NCBI GenBank assembly: GCA_007570785.1
Contig: ML661885.1
Coordinates: forward strand, 35,713,086-35,777,085
Length of the DNA stretch: 64,000 nucleotides
Direction: 5' to 3'
From: Antilocapra americana
Lineage: Eukaryota; Chordata; Mammalia; Artiodactyla; Antilocapridae
The position numbers and the translations under genes were made by a program. Position 1 is the stretch's first letter. The number at the start of each line of letters is the position of its first letter. The notes under the pieces were generated by a model that worked only from the letters and a program-made list of their open reading frames with translations, was not told where the DNA came from and made no database searches. Below, one piece after another: positions 23,908 to 37,556 of this stretch.

Positions 23908-24603
23908 AGAAGCTTCTGTATAATCTTATTGCCATCGAAGAATGTTTAGCATTTTTTACAAATTATATTAGCATTAAGATAATTCAGAAATTAAAAACAA
24001 GTGCTCAGGGGATATAATAGCATATCAAATAATTTCAAAGGGAGAAATGGGGCTACACATCACTGCAACTTCACAAACAGAAAAGGAGTTGTGGCTCTGC
24101 CCAGGACTTTGAGAATCCATCTTTCAAGGTCGGCCCTTGACAGTCGAGTTAGGAAGGGCAGTGTGGAAGGCAGGGTGGCCTCCTGCCAAGGCTGTTGCAG
24201 ATGAGTGGGTGATCTTAGGGGAATGAACTGCAAAATCTCAAATTTTTGCTTGTGTGATGATAAAACCAGAGCCAAATGATTTCTCTAAGACTGTATGGCC
24301 TTCTGTTCCATTTTCATTGTGCAGCTTGGAATGATAAATTTTATGATGCATTAATTTGCAGAAAAGGGTCAATGCTATGTTCAAGAGTGCTATCAATTGT
24401 TTTCAGTAAAGTTAATAATAAAATACATCGTCTTTATCCCCAAGTGGGTGCAAATATCCTCAGACTAGCGTCATCTGGAGATAGAAAAATGTACTGTTAT
24501 CACTGCCTTTAAGAATAAAGGGGAAAAAAGTCTTGATTCTCAGTGTTTCACTGATCCTTCTTGGTTGGACTCTGTTGTGATAGGATGTGGTAAAATATAC
24601 TCA

Positions 24604-24785
24604 TGCAAGAGGAGAAGGGGGTGACAGAGGGTGAGATGGTTGGATGGCATCACTGACTCAATGGGCATGAGTTTTAGCAAGCTCCAGGAGTTGGTGACGG
24701 ACAGGGAGGCCTGGCATGCTAGAGTCCATAGGATCTCAAAGAGTCGGACATGTCTGAGTGACTGAACTGAACTGAACTGAACTCA
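24604..24785 (+). mobile_element. BovB LINE 3' end fragment
   Basis: About 180 bases of the 3' terminus, ending in a clear (ACTGA)n tail: ACTGAACTGAACTGAACTGA. Confidence 0.94.
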
Positions 24786-25056
24786 TGTTTTATATCATAT
24801 TTTATGGGTCATCTTTAGGTATGAGTCTCAGTCAAGTAAAAGAAAACCAGGAGGAGTCAGCGGGAGGACCCTTTTCTTGGAGGCTGTCCTCAGTACCGCA
24901 CACATGTTGGGCACTGACCTTAGAGTGTGGTTTAGTGCAGGGAAGAGTGACAGAATATCATACTCAAGAGTGCAGTTCATCAAGGAGTTCATCAGAAAAA
25001 TGGATGTGAATGACATCCGAGCTATTACATCTATGTATTTCGCTTTACCAACGTCT

Positions 25057-25264
25057 GGGCTTCACAGGTGGCACAGTGGTAAAGAATCCACCTGCCAATG
25101 CAGGAGACATAAGAGAGATGGGTGTGACCAGTCGGGAAGATCTCTTGGAGTAGGAAATGTCAACCCACCCTCGTATTCTTGCCTAGAGAATCTCATGGAC
25201 AGAGGAGTCTGGCGGGCTACAGTGCATAGGGTCGCAAAGAGTCCAACACAGCTGAGTGACTGAG

Positions 25265-25266
<2 letters not shown>
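25057..25266 (+). mobile_element. Bov-tA SINE
   Basis: GGGCTTCACAGGTGGCACAG head. The B box is damaged. The tail runs straight into the (CA)n at 25267, so the microsatellite probably grew from the SINE tail. Confidence 0.94.

Positions 25267-25298
<32 letters not shown>
25267..25298. repeat. (CA)n microsatellite at SINE tail
   Basis: About 15 CA units directly following the Bov-tA end. Confidence 0.92.
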
Positions 25299-27257
25299 AA
25301 TGCCCACAGGTGAAAAACACATTTTGCTCTTAATCATTTGCATTACCCCGAGGCCAGGAGTAAGCAAAGGAGGGAGTTCAAGAGTGATCTGAAAATGGGC
25401 TCTGAGATGAAGGGTCTGGAGATGGGTCTCTGCTTTATGACTCTCTGAGCCGAGTGGTATTTGCTTAAGTTCACCACAGCACCCATGTCTCTGAGTCACA
25501 CCTTCCTTATCATCTGAGTGTGTTTATTTTTTTAATGTTATTTTGATTGCTTTACTACTGCCTTTGGTCTTGAATTTCTACATGGGCTCTGTGATTTAAT
25601 GGTTTAGAGTAGCCAAGATATCCTTCAGATATTATGTTGGAAAATGGAAAAGTTAACTAAGGTTAACTTGAGGTAATAAAGTATCCTCTATGGTCTAGCT
25701 ATGAATTGAAGGGCCTCACTGAAACTACAGCTTATTGTTTAACATTTCTTAAACATTAAGTGTGTGATCTCAGTTTTACTTATAAGAACACAAAGATCCT
25801 TGGAAATGAGCTGCTATTTTAATTGGAGTGGGACATAAATTTTGAGCAGAAAGTCACATGGCTCTGGTTGGTGTCCAACTACCTTCCTTGAGATCAAATC
25901 CAATGTCCCCTTTCTCCTCCTGTCTGTTTTTGTAAGCATTTGTAAGTCTGAAGACCTTCTGTATGGGTAGTATAGCAGTGCATCATCTGCGTGTCTCATC
26001 TCTCTGGCTGTCCTACACAGAATTGTGTTGCAAAGTCCATAGCATGAGGAAACTGCTATAGGGCACTTGGAATCCCTGATCCTGGTACCTAGAAGATAAT
26101 CAAAGTAAATCTGTTAGAATTCTGCAAATCCCTGATGTAATTCTTTGCAATATTTTCATGAACCACTCTTTCAGCTCTAAATTTACTGGATTAAGGGTAG
26201 TTAAAAGACCAATCTTCTATCTAGTCTACCTACAGCCTGATAAAAATTGAAATATAAACAGAAAATGAAGGTGGAATTTTGGGAGGAAAAAAAGAGAAAC
26301 AACCTTTTTTTTTTTCCCCAATAATTTTTTCTTAACATAAGCAAGGAAGGCACAGCAGATTAAGTTATCTTTCTTTATATCTCTATTAAGATGAAAGTAA
26401 AAGAAGGAGATAAATTGTTGAAGTTATGACATTTTTTTTTCCTGTACACAAAGGGTCCAACAGAATGATCTAGTTGAAGTATTCAGTAGAGCCAAAATTT
26501 TAGGGAGTGGAAGATTGCTAAAGAAGGAACTGAAAACGTCAAGACAGGATATAATTAAGACTTTAAAAGGATTTCAACAGAGGTAGGGTCAGGCTGAGGA
26601 CAAATTGTGGTAATGTTTTATAAGCAGTGATAAGAGGGAAAGACAGGCAAAGGAAATACAGTATAAAAATAAGAGCTCAAGATGAAGACTCATTTTTGGA
26701 TTTTAGTCTTTGAGAACCAACAAAGGCCTGACTTATGGAAAATGATAGTAGAGTCAGAAACATGGAACCCTGACCTCTGACCTCTCAAACAGAAGAGGAG
26801 AGAGGGAAGACAAAAAGAGAAGAAAAGAATTCTTACTCTAGAGAACATTTATCTGAATCTCTGAAGTACCCCATAGTAGGAAGTTCCATTTGGGTCAGGA
26901 AGTGGTCATTGAAGCCAAGAAGAGACCTGGAGGGGGAGCAGTGGGTGATTAGAGAATGAATCAAAGGAAAAGGGTGGCTGAAACAAACTCATGATAGACC
27001 CTGATTTTTATCTTGAGTTGTGGGCATGAGTAGCTAAACCTAGCTCAGCAGAAAAGCAAACGGCCTCCTTTTTTTATTTTTAACAAAGTAATATGTGCTT
27101 CATAAATGACCATGTTTCCTTTGTGGCTAAATTTGTTTTTCAGAGGCTGTAAAGAAAAACAATATAAAAATCCACCAAAAATATAAAAAGCCCAATAGAT
27201 GACAAATGATCTTTAGAGAAAGAAACCTGGGTTTTTTTCCCATCATCTTTCCAATAC

Positions 27258-27441
27258 AACTCTTTGGGAAACCCATGAACTGTAGCCCACCAGGTTCCTC
27301 TGTCCATGGAATTCTCCAGGTGAGAATACTGAAGTGGGTGACCATTTTCTTTTCCAGGGGATCCTCCCCACCCAGTGTTTGAACCCAGGTCTCCTGCACT
27401 GGCAGGTGGATTCTTTACCATAGCGCCACCTGGGAAGCCCC
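27258..27441 (-). mobile_element. Bov-tA SINE, antisense (left arm of inverted pair)
   Basis: 3'-truncated copy whose head, AGCGCCACCTGGGAAGCCCC, meets the head of the next Bov-tA with essentially no spacer. Confidence 0.94.
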
Positions 27442-27626
27442 AGCCTCAGACAGTAAAGAATCTGCCTGCAATGTAGGAGATCTGGGTTCGATCCGTGGGT
27501 AGGGAAGATCCTCCGCAGAAGAGAACGGCAACCCACTCCAGTATTCTTGTCTGGAGAATTCCATACACAGGGGCTATATATAGTCTAAGAGGTTGCAAAG
27601 AGTTGGATGTAACTGAGTGACTAACC
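27442..27626 (+). mobile_element. Bov-tA SINE (right arm of inverted pair)
   Basis: Begins within the tRNA head (CAGTAAAGAATCTGCC), complete body, and ends GAGTGACTAACCTGACC, where BovB sequence follows. Confidence 0.93.
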
Positions 27627-28650
27627 TGACCTGCTTCCTGAGAAACCTGTATGCAGGTCAGGAAGCAACAGTCAGAGCTGGACATGCAACAACAGACTGG
27701 TTCCAAATAGGAAAGGAGTACGTCAAGCCTGTATATTGTCACCCTGCTTACTTAACTTATATGCAGAGTACATCATGTGAAATGTCAAAGTGGATGAAGC
27801 ACAAGCTGGAATCAAGATTGCCAGGAGAAATATCAGTAACCTCAGATACGCAAATGACACCAACTTTTTGGCAGAAAGTGAAGAAGAACTAAAGAGCCTC
27901 TTGATGAAAGTGAAAGGAGAGTGAAAAAATTGGCTTAAAACTCAGCATTCAGAACACTAAGATCATGGCATCTGGTCCCATCACTTCATGGCAAATAGAT
28001 GGGGAAACAGTGGAAACAGTGACAGACTTTATTTTTTGAGGCTCCAAAATCACTGCAGATGGTGACTGCAGCCATGAAATTAAAAGACGCTTACTCCTGG
28101 GAAGAAAAGTTATGACCAACCTAGACAGCATATTAAAAGACATTCCTTTGCCAACAAACGTCCATCTAGTCAAAGCTATGGTTTCTCCAGTAGTCATGTA
28201 TGGATGTGAGAGTTGGACGGTGAAGAAAGCTGAGTGCCGAAAAATTGATGCTTTTGAACTGTGGTTTTGGAGAAGACTCTTGAGAGTCCCTTGGATTGCA
28301 AGGAGATCCAAGCAATCCATTCTAAAGGAAATCAGTCCTGAATATTCATTGGAAGGACTGATGCTGAAGCTGAAACTCCAATACTTTGGCCACCTTATGC
28401 GAAGAACTGACTCATTTGAAAAGACCCTGATGCTGAGAAAGATTGAAGATGGGAGGAGAAGGTAATGACAGAGGATGAGATGGCTAGATAGCATCACCCA
28501 CTCAATGGACATGAGTTTGAGTAAACTCCGGGAGTTGGTGATGGACATGGAGGCCTGGCGTGCTGTGGTCCATGGGGTCATGAAGAGTCAGACATGACTG
28601 AGTAACTTAACTGAACTGAAGTGAGCGACTAACACTTTCACTTTCCAAAA
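27627..28650 (+). mobile_element. BovB LINE, 5'-truncated, 1.0 kb
   Basis: Carries the reverse-transcriptase thumb side and C-terminal part of ORF2, starting at the LRNLYAGQEATVR segment. The catalytic YADD box is read as YAND at 27847-27858. The frame is broken by shifts; a 117-codon piece (28112-28465) survives. It ends ACTGAACTGAAGTGAGCGAC. Inactive. Confidence 0.95.
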
Positions 28651-29611
28651 CAAAATATTAAATAAGACATCTCTAGCATATATTGGTCTTACTCCATTGA
28701 ATGTCATCCATAAGACTGTAAATATTTATGTCTGGTAGGAAACATGAGGGCGTCCAGACTTCCCGTTAGAGAAGAGAACAGAGCTCCAAAGAGCTAGAGG
28801 GCATGTTAGAGGTCATATAGCCATGAGAGTAACTTGTCTTCCACTATAGAACTGCTGGAGGATTTACATGTAGCTCATGACTTTATGCATTGCTGTTGTT
28901 GTTCAGTTGCTCAATTAGTAACTGTTAAACCCTTACTATGTACTATAATATCTCACTTCTTTTTTTTCTAAATTCTGAGCTAGCTCACTCTAGAGCTCTT
29001 TGTTATGCAGCCCCTTAACTAGTTAAACACAATCAAGTCATCAACTTGACAAACACAGAACAACTCTCCTAACTGTCAACTTTAGGGAGGGGCTCTTATC
29101 CCTTTGGGAGGTACTCCTGATGATGAGGGTGTAATTCAAATGCCGGTGGTGTAGATATAACATCACTGTTTCAAATTCTACACGTTATAAGTGACTAATG
29201 ATATTTTAAGTGAAGGAAAGAGGTAGTGAATTACAGATACTTCTGTGGTTCTAGTCATATTTATACATTTCCAGGTTTAAAACCATGGAGAATAGGAGTC
29301 CCAATTATCCATGAATAAGGAATAAGAGATCAATAGGCATTTGTAGCATCTTATTGTTCCAGTAGTTTTTAAAAATAAGCCAACTGTATGAAATTTGGGG
29401 GGAACAGTTTATCTAAAATATGTTATTAATTATGTTCTCTCACTTTAGCAAGTAAACTTCCTATGTAATTGCAAAAATATCTAAGAAAAACTTTTTATCA
29501 CCTTCCTTTGAGACGCATCTCTTCATAAATCACTAAAAGTCCATCTGCTTTGAATAGGTGTTTCTACTTTCCCACACCTAGTGGTATGCAGATTGTTAGA
29601 GATAGGAGATG

Positions 29612-29636
29612 ATTTTATTATTATTATTATTATTTT
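29612..29636. repeat. (TTA)n short tandem repeat
   Basis: About seven TTA units. Confidence 0.85.
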
Positions 29637-32600
29637 TGGATAATACACATACGATTTAACTGTGCAGTTTCTGCAAATAATAATGGAAGATGAATGTACA
29701 AGTCCTTGAATACAATGCAAATGACCTGTCACCTTTAGGCAGGAGGAAACAGATATGTGTGTGTGTGTTCTCTCATTAAGGTATGTTTTTCCTCAATAAA
29801 TGACATATGCAATTGCATATTTAACTGGTGATGCTTACTCTAGGTTGAATAAAAATGATCATCTTTCCCTCAAAATAACATCCTATTGGAAATGTTAAAG
29901 TAATTAGTAACAGTCCTGCCCCCTCCCTAGGCCTCTGTACATTTTTGCAGAAAAAAAAAATTTATATAAATATAAACAAAAATGTGTGTACATATGCAAA
30001 TATATAGAGAGAGACAAAGAGGAGAGAACTTCTGCTTACCAATTTGATTTTATATAACATCTTATATAATGACTTTAAAATTGCTAAATAAAAACTGTAG
30101 CCAGAAATGCATGCAAAATATTTTCATTGTTGTAAGCTACAAAAAAATCTTGCTTTTATAAAAGCAGAGAGAAAGGGATTTTGGAAAAGTTTTGGAAAGA
30201 AATTGGAAACTTTGAATGATTTGAGAAATTAAATCTTTTAATAAAATAGCAACAGAAGCTTAACTGTTGGAAGTTTAAGGTATTAAAAAGCACTTGAACA
30301 GCAGGCCTCTCTTAGTCTCTCATCTGTCAGCCAAAAAATTTTTTTTGATATTTCCTGATTGTCTATTTTTCCCTGGTGAAAGTTATTACATTCCTTTACT
30401 CATTTTTTAATCAAAATCATTTCCAACTTATTTCAGTCTGTCACAATAATATTTTCATACGAGGAGTGTTGTAACCTAATTCCTTCATTTGAATAATACA
30501 TTCGTTTTTAATTACTGCAACTTGATCTCAGATTATTCAAATAACTGTTTCATTTTTTATGCTTAAACTGACCCCAGTGTATTTATAGGCTTTTATCCTT
30601 ACCTGATACCAGTGTAATGTAATTATAGATTGTATTTTAATCATCTACTATATTCTAGTGAGTTTGTTTAAATCGCTCCAATCCTGAGCCTTTTATTTCT
30701 ATGCCTTTTAAAATTCTACAATGGCATTCTCTTTGCATAAAAGCAATATTTTTGTCGTTTACAACAATGAACTAATATTTTGCATGCATTGCTGGTTACG
30801 GTTCTCATTTAATAATTTTAAAGTCACTATACAGGATGGTATGTAAAATCAAATCATGCTTTGTAAACAGAAGGAGAAGTACATTGTATATCACTTGAAA
30901 TCTTTACACCTGTTTGTTTTCCAGATTGCTCCTCCAGTCCCCACAGCTTTAAAACCACAGATATGCATTATGTTCGCAATCATTGTATCCACGTCTGGTT
31001 ATTCAAATCCCTGTAAATGGCTAATCTGCTGTAACAACAGAGGCCAAATTTCATTTGTGGTGAAATAGGCTTCTCTGATATGTATTACTTTTATTAGTGT
31101 TTTTAGTATTGATCATTTAATAATTGCTTGATTATTTTCTAAACTATCACCAATCAAGAAAATCCATTATTTCTAAGCTCTTTTAGGCCAGTATCTGAGC
31201 GATTGGCACAATGGCTGATTTCAGCCACACATTTAACAGTGAACCAGGAATTCGGTCTGAGAAGATGGCTGACAATATCGCCAATCTATAAAGGCCTGGT
31301 GTTCACCTCCTGATCAGATTTATAGGCCCTAGAAACAGATTTTCTTGAGTAAGTCTGATTATCTTTTCAAAGTCCTGGAATCATTAGATTTCTTGTTGCC
31401 CTCACTCTTCACAGTCAGTCAATCATTAAATCCTGCTGATTCTGCCTCCAAGGTATCTTTAAAATGTTTCTCCTCTTTTCCTCCTCCAGTGATGTTCACC
31501 CAATTCAGACCCCATCAAATCTCTCTCATAATGGTTAATCCCCCTACCTCCTGTCTTGTACTTTTCCAATCTTTCCTCCACATTTTTACAAGGACACATG
31601 GCTAATACACAAACTTGATACTGTTCCCATGCTCAATTAAAATCATTGAATGGCTCTCCATTGCCTACAGGAGGGAACTTTGGCTATTTTTTCATGACAT
31701 CCTAGCAGTAAGGCATCATCCTGGCTATCACTTTTGATTGTGAGGAATCAAGAGGATCTCAGTAGATAATATTTAATTGTATGTACAAGTAGAATTTGGG
31801 AGGGAACACAGATCACTGAAAGGTTATAAAGCCTTTAGTTCTGACATTAATGGTTAACAAAAACCAGGACTGTTCATAAATCAGTGCTGGTTATGGCTGC
31901 AGATAAATCTTCTCAGTTTCTTTCTATGGATTAGGCTTTCTCTTTCCTCCACCATGTTCTACACCTCATCTTTAATCCCTTCTTTTACTCAAACTCGATA
32001 AAATTATGACAATAAATGCCTTAAAGATAAATAAAATACACAGAATAGAATAGAATACTAAATTTCTGACTTCTTTCACATTTAGTTCAACTACTGAGAT
32101 TTTGGTGAAGTCTTAATTCATTGTTAAATAAATTGCACAAGGCCCCTTGAAAATTAATTTCCAGAAATGCCAGTTTCAAATTGTTAAAGTGTAAATAAGA
32201 GGACCAAAATTTGTGCCAAAAACATCAGAAACAAGAGGCCACTCTGCATGCTTTTTGCTCCTATCATAAATTCTGCCTGCTGAATAAAGGCCACACGAAA
32301 TTATTTAAGTGGTGAGTTGTTAGAAATAACTCAGAGAAACTTGAAAATATATCACACCACTACAAAATAGCTCAGAATGCAAAATGTGACCGTGGCATGA
32401 AGTAGGGATTTGGGGACAAACTGCCTGCTAACTCTCAAAAATGAGAGTTATACTGCTTTTTCCAATCTCTGTGGAGAAAAGCTTGCTCCCCTCTGGGATT
32501 TCTTCTACCATTTGGTGCAATATTCACTTGGCTATAATAACACAGGCTTCATTAGTGAAGAAAATGCAACTGTCTCCATGAGATCAAAGGGCAATCTATT

Positions 32601-34384
32601 AAGTAAAGCAACTCAAATTCTAGGATGAAATAATATGAAAAGTTAGACTTTTATGGTAAATCAAAATGTGAATTGTACTGGCATATTGTGGCTAAATGCA
32701 GAACTGAAGATTAGCTTTATTAGGGGGAACTGATAGTGGCTAGAATGATCTGAAAAAAAAATATGAAAAGCTATATGAATTCTAAACAACTTATTTTATG
32801 TATAATAGCACTGGTGCTAATTTTAGTAAGTTTGAAAGCACTGCAGGTTAAGTGTAAAAGTCCTAAGAAAAATATAGACCCCTCAAGTAACAGGTATTAT
32901 AATTTTTATAGCAAAGTCCATGTTCAATGATTCAGGGACCTAGAAAGGATGGTCTATGTTAAAATAACACAAAACAAAGCCTGTAACCATTATATCAACT
33001 GTGTTCAGAAGGGACATAAGTCGGTATACATGTTGTATACCGACCACTTAGCTGCTCCTCAAATCGGTAAAAATTTTGCTCTTAAATTAAACACAGAACT
33101 TAGTACTAACTGTTCAAAATCAAAGGCCTTTATGAATTCTGAAAGCTAGAGTCCATGTTTGCCTGAAGGAAACAAAGAGAGGTGGAGACAAGTAAATCAA
33201 ACTTCTCTGCACACTGGGGGTTCTGAAGTTGACTTCTTTATACATGCTTATTGAATATTTGGCATGTTTTCTTCTAAATGGAAATGACAGATTTTAAAAC
33301 ACCTTACAGTGTATTTCAGTGCATTATAACACTTAAGTCATTTACAAAATTGTATAAAATTACCCTGAAATCGCATCAAGTATAGCAATGTACCATGAAA
33401 CTAAAAGGATAAAAATCATAAAAAACACATTTCATTTTGCAAGGGAAATATAATAGAGTCAAAAGAATGAAACAGTTAGCCCCTCTCACATTCTTGAGCA
33501 CCATTAACTTATTACAACATTCTTTGCATCCATGGAAGACCACAGGATTCTTTTTTTTTCAAACAGAAAACACTGAGTTAAAAAAAGACATTGGTTCAAT
33601 GAATTGTTGAAAACAGTAATAATTAAAGGATGATAGAAGAGTAATATCCATCAATCTTATAATTAGAAAATTATCTGTGAAAATCCTTGGATTTAGCAAA
33701 ACATTGTTTTTTAAAATTAATTCTTGTTATAATTTGATTTTAATTACTTTCTAGTGAATATATATTTATATATTCTAGCTATATTTATATTTCTAGTGAA
33801 AAATATATATAGTATTCCCTAATTCTTTAAATATTTTCACAAAATCCATATTTTCCTCAAGATAAATAATTTTCAACATGGTCTACCTTTGTCACCAACC
33901 AACATACCAATTTTCAAGTTTGGTTCCTATAGCAGAAAGCAATGAATTGTACTTCTATCTGTTCCAAGGGTCTCATACTTCTAGAAGATCAAAGGGAGTC
34001 ATAGATATTCACCAATTAATCTTAAATGGACTCAAAAGAAGACACCAGGATGGAAATTTGGTCAATAAAATATTCTACTCAAGTAGTTGTATCTTCTCAT
34101 TTTCAGACTCTGAAGGTAATTAGTTACCTCTTCTTCAGTTCTTTGTCAATACAGTTTCTGCATTAAATAGAAGCTTGTCTTAATGCTAACTGGCTGCTGG
34201 AAGGTTGGCTGTAATTTTAGGACCATGATGTTTGAGACCTCCTTCTTTTAGATAAGAAGAACAACACAACCCCCAAACCCATAATAAATCACCAAGTTTG
34301 CTTATTGGTTTGGCTCCATTAGTTAGGTCATCAGAGGTGATCATCATGATATTAGTGCAAAAAACTGACATTTTTAAAATCAGA

Positions 34385-34600
34385 AAAATCTGGGTGAGGA
34401 AACCAGCTCTGAATACTTAGCATCTCTGTGACCATGGACAATTTAATTAATCCTCTGAAACACAATTTCCTCATCTGGAAAACGGGGATCATCCTGCTCA
34501 CTCTCAGAGGATTGCTGTAATTGTTGTATAAGGTCACTTTGTATGAAGGACACAGTACTGGGATGGGCAGGGAATAGGTGCCTCAAGAAATGTTTGCTCT
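34385..34600 (+). mobile_element. MIR SINE
   Basis: GAGGAAACCAGCTCTGAATA, CTCTGTGACCATGGACAATT, TTTCCTCATCTGGAAAACGG and GAGGATTGCTGTAATTG follow MIR order. Confidence 0.75.
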
Positions 34601-35373
34601 CTCCTTACAATCATTTTACCTGGAATGGCAAAGACTTTACATTGCAAGCTTCAACTCAGGCAGATTGCAAAACATCACCTGCTTGAGGTAGTGTCCTATA
34701 AGGCACTGGCCCTAGAAAGCACGTTTCGTTTGCTGTTGGCCCTGGTTGCCTGTTGGGGAGTGATTTATACCAGTGATTTCAGACTGTTATTTTCAAAGAA
34801 GATTGGCCCTATTTCAGACCTCTATTGTCTGCTCCATTTTTGGTATAAATTTGCACTTGCTGATATTCTGTATGCTAAGAGTCCAGAAGATAGGTACTGG
34901 CTGCAAACACCAAAACTCTTGGGATTTACACATATTTATAATGCCACAAAATCCTAAATTGTTGCCATTTTGTTTTATTTTGCTTTGCCTTTTAGATCAC
35001 ATATTGAGTTTCTTAAGCTGGACCAAAGTGAAGCTATGAAAAAGGAGAAATAAAGTCATTATGACTGCTGTGATATTTTAACTTTTTGCTCTAGTATCTA
35101 TTTTCTTCAAATATGCATATTTCATATAATTCACATTTACTTAGAGAAATTTGACTAGGAATTTTTAAAAATTTTGGTTCAATAAATAAATGAATGTGAC
35201 CCATATTATTTATAAATATTTTCTAAATTTTATCAGTGTAGCTAGATTGGCAACACTGACCTCAGGTTAAATATTCTATCACATGTTATCAGCCCTATGC
35301 TATTGAGTCTGGATTTGTTTACACTCAAATTTTGGCTAAGTGTTTAATTTTTAAAATTCTAAAACAATTGAGG

Positions 35374-35397
35374 TTGTGTGTGTGTGTGTGTGTGTGC
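35374..35397. repeat. (GT)n microsatellite
   Basis: About 12 units. Confidence 0.9.
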
Positions 35398-35979
35398 ATA
35401 TGGGTGTGTAACATAGACTGGGGCATTGATTTTAAAAATAAAAACTATAAATGTGCAAAAATATTGATATGAACAAAACTCCTGGACAGAAACTCTACTT
35501 CTAATAGTCAGACTTGATGCACATCCTGGTCCCTTGGCATACCCAGCTCAGAGCCATCTGTTATGTTGGCACTGTGCCCACTCACAATGAGTTATGCCAG
35601 TTTAACATGATATAGGTGACACCAAAATGAAGGTTTGAGAGGATAGATAGTGGGGTGAGCTATGACCCCTCCTGATCAGGACCCTTGGTGGCTGTCTTTA
35701 TTGGAGAGGAGGATTTGTGTTAACTCCGTGCACCCCATGTTACCAAAATCTTCATTTAAAAAAATTCAATGTGCTATCATACTAAACACAGTATTAATAT
35801 TTTTACCAAAGCATAGAAAGTTAAATATTTCAGCTCAAGACCTTGCACAATTTTGGACTTAATATTATCAGAACATATATTCTTAGTAGGTCAAGAACAT
35901 GCATGGCAGTAAAATTGATTTTCAAAGGGCTATGTATTAATATATTTAGTACATATTTTTATAAAAGGAAGCATCACTA

Positions 35980-36199
35980 AAAGGGCTTCCTAGGTGGTGC
36001 TAGTGGTAAAGAACCCGCCTGCCAATGCAGGAGACAAGAGTTGTGGACTGGATCCGGGGACGGGAAGATCCCTTGGAGGAGGGCATGGCAATCCACTCTA
36101 GTATTCTTGTCTGGAGAATCCCCATGGACAGAAGAGCCTAGTGGGCTACAGTCCAGAGGGTCACAAAGAGTTGGACACAACTGAAGTGACTTAGCACAT
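35980..36199 (+). mobile_element. Bov-tA SINE
   Basis: GGGCTTCCTAGGTGGTGCTA head with complete body; the B box is altered (GTGGACTGGATCC). Confidence 0.95.
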
Positions 36200-37224
36200 C
36201 ATACCACTTACAAGAGTCCACTACTTATATTTTTGTTCAAAGGGTTTCTCAAATGCTTTTCCTGTACTATATCTGACAGTTTCGTTGCATTTATTTTCTT
36301 CAGTCCTTAAACTAACATTGAATTTCCACTCTATTGTTGAGGACTAAAAAAAAAAAAATGCATTTTTTGATACCACTGTTATTCTATCAAACTACCTGTA
36401 ACATTTTACAAAATGTTCATACTGTTAAAATTTGTAGTTTCCTGACTTACACTGCCTTGCAGTTTTCTGAGTTAAATATGTTATTTAGAGAGGAAGTCAT
36501 ACTCCAAGGCTTGTAAGGGAATTCAGAGAAATAGATATTTTTATACAACCAATGGGTCAAGTTATCTTGAGTCCAAATAGCTATTAGCAGTGCAGAAGTG
36601 AAAATGTCCACCCCACATTTTTGAAGCATCATGGAATTTTCCTTGGTTTCTCTACAGCTTATAAAAAGAGCAGTAATTTAGAAATATGGAAAAAAAGAAC
36701 AACCTTCCAGAGCACAGCCTACCTGCCTCCTATTCTTGAATTTGTAATTTATAGGCCAGCTTTACTTGGTCACATTTGGTAGCACAAAACATAAGCTGGC
36801 AAGTAAGAGATAATTCTCATCATTAATTTATTCAGCCACTTACTTAACCTCCATTCATGGGGCACACATTATGGTCAAGGCAATGTGGAGCCCAGAGGGT
36901 AAAAGATTACATGGACTGTTCCCTCAAAGTGCTCAGCCTGTCTTTATAAAAGAGGGTGGCAGCTTTCTCCTCTCCAGTTCCACCGTAGGGGATTCTTCAG
37001 CCTTAGATCACGCTAGATCTATATACTGAGGTGCCAGTGAATACTCGTGAAAGAAACGTTCAACTCTTGAAGACTCATCATCTTTAAAAAAAACCTCTGA
37101 CACAGGGGCAGGTGACATAGAGACAATATGAAACAGTTTAGTACAATTTAAAAGGCTCTCAAGGTGACAAACTCTTGTGTGTTCTGTTACAATCTAGTCA
37201 TTTTTAAACTGCTACTTTGGGTAA

Positions 37225-37335
37225 TAGTTTATTCTCTCTGAGACTCAGTTCATTCCTCTGTAAAATGGGGTCATAGTTCCTACTTCATAGGGTTATTCTG
37301 AGGACTGTAATTGTATACACTTATAAAACATAATC
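37225..37335 (+). mobile_element. MIR fragment
   Basis: GAGACTCAGTTCATTCCTCT, GTAAAATGGGGTCATAGTTC and CATAGGGTTATTCTGAGGAC match the 3' half of MIR. Confidence 0.75.
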
Positions 37336-37556
37336 CAGAGAAGGGGATCAAAACTGTGTGATTCAGGCAAGAATGGTATGTCCCATTTCTCACTTTTGTT
37401 TTTAATTGGAGTCTATTGCCTACTTTGGAAATTTGATCTGAAATGTTTTAAGACCTTGCAGAAGTGGATCTGTGGCTTTCTCAATTACATCTGCTTATAA
37501 TCTTTACCTCTAAAGAAGTCTCAGTTGCTTGTTTTAAAAAATTAAATGTCAATCTA

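Larger units (their letters stand above)
28651..35979. other. 7.3-kb intronic tract without ruminant SINEs
   Basis: No Bov-tA, BOV-A2 or BovB recognised. Contents seen: a TTA short repeat (29612-29636), a possible L2-like or older relic around 31330-31750, a MIR at 34385-34600 and a GT repeat at 35374. The rest is AT-rich unique sequence with only chance open frames. Confidence 0.65.

Noticed and set aside
25814..25999. Minus-strand frame containing RHADDALLYY, reminiscent of an RT active site
   Set aside because: Surrounding residues do not match BovB, L1 or ERV polymerase blocks; a chance resemblance is more likely.
27949..28581. 210-codon minus-strand open frame
   Set aside because: Antisense of the BovB fragment at 27627-28650; the same shadow protein appears opposite other BovB copies.
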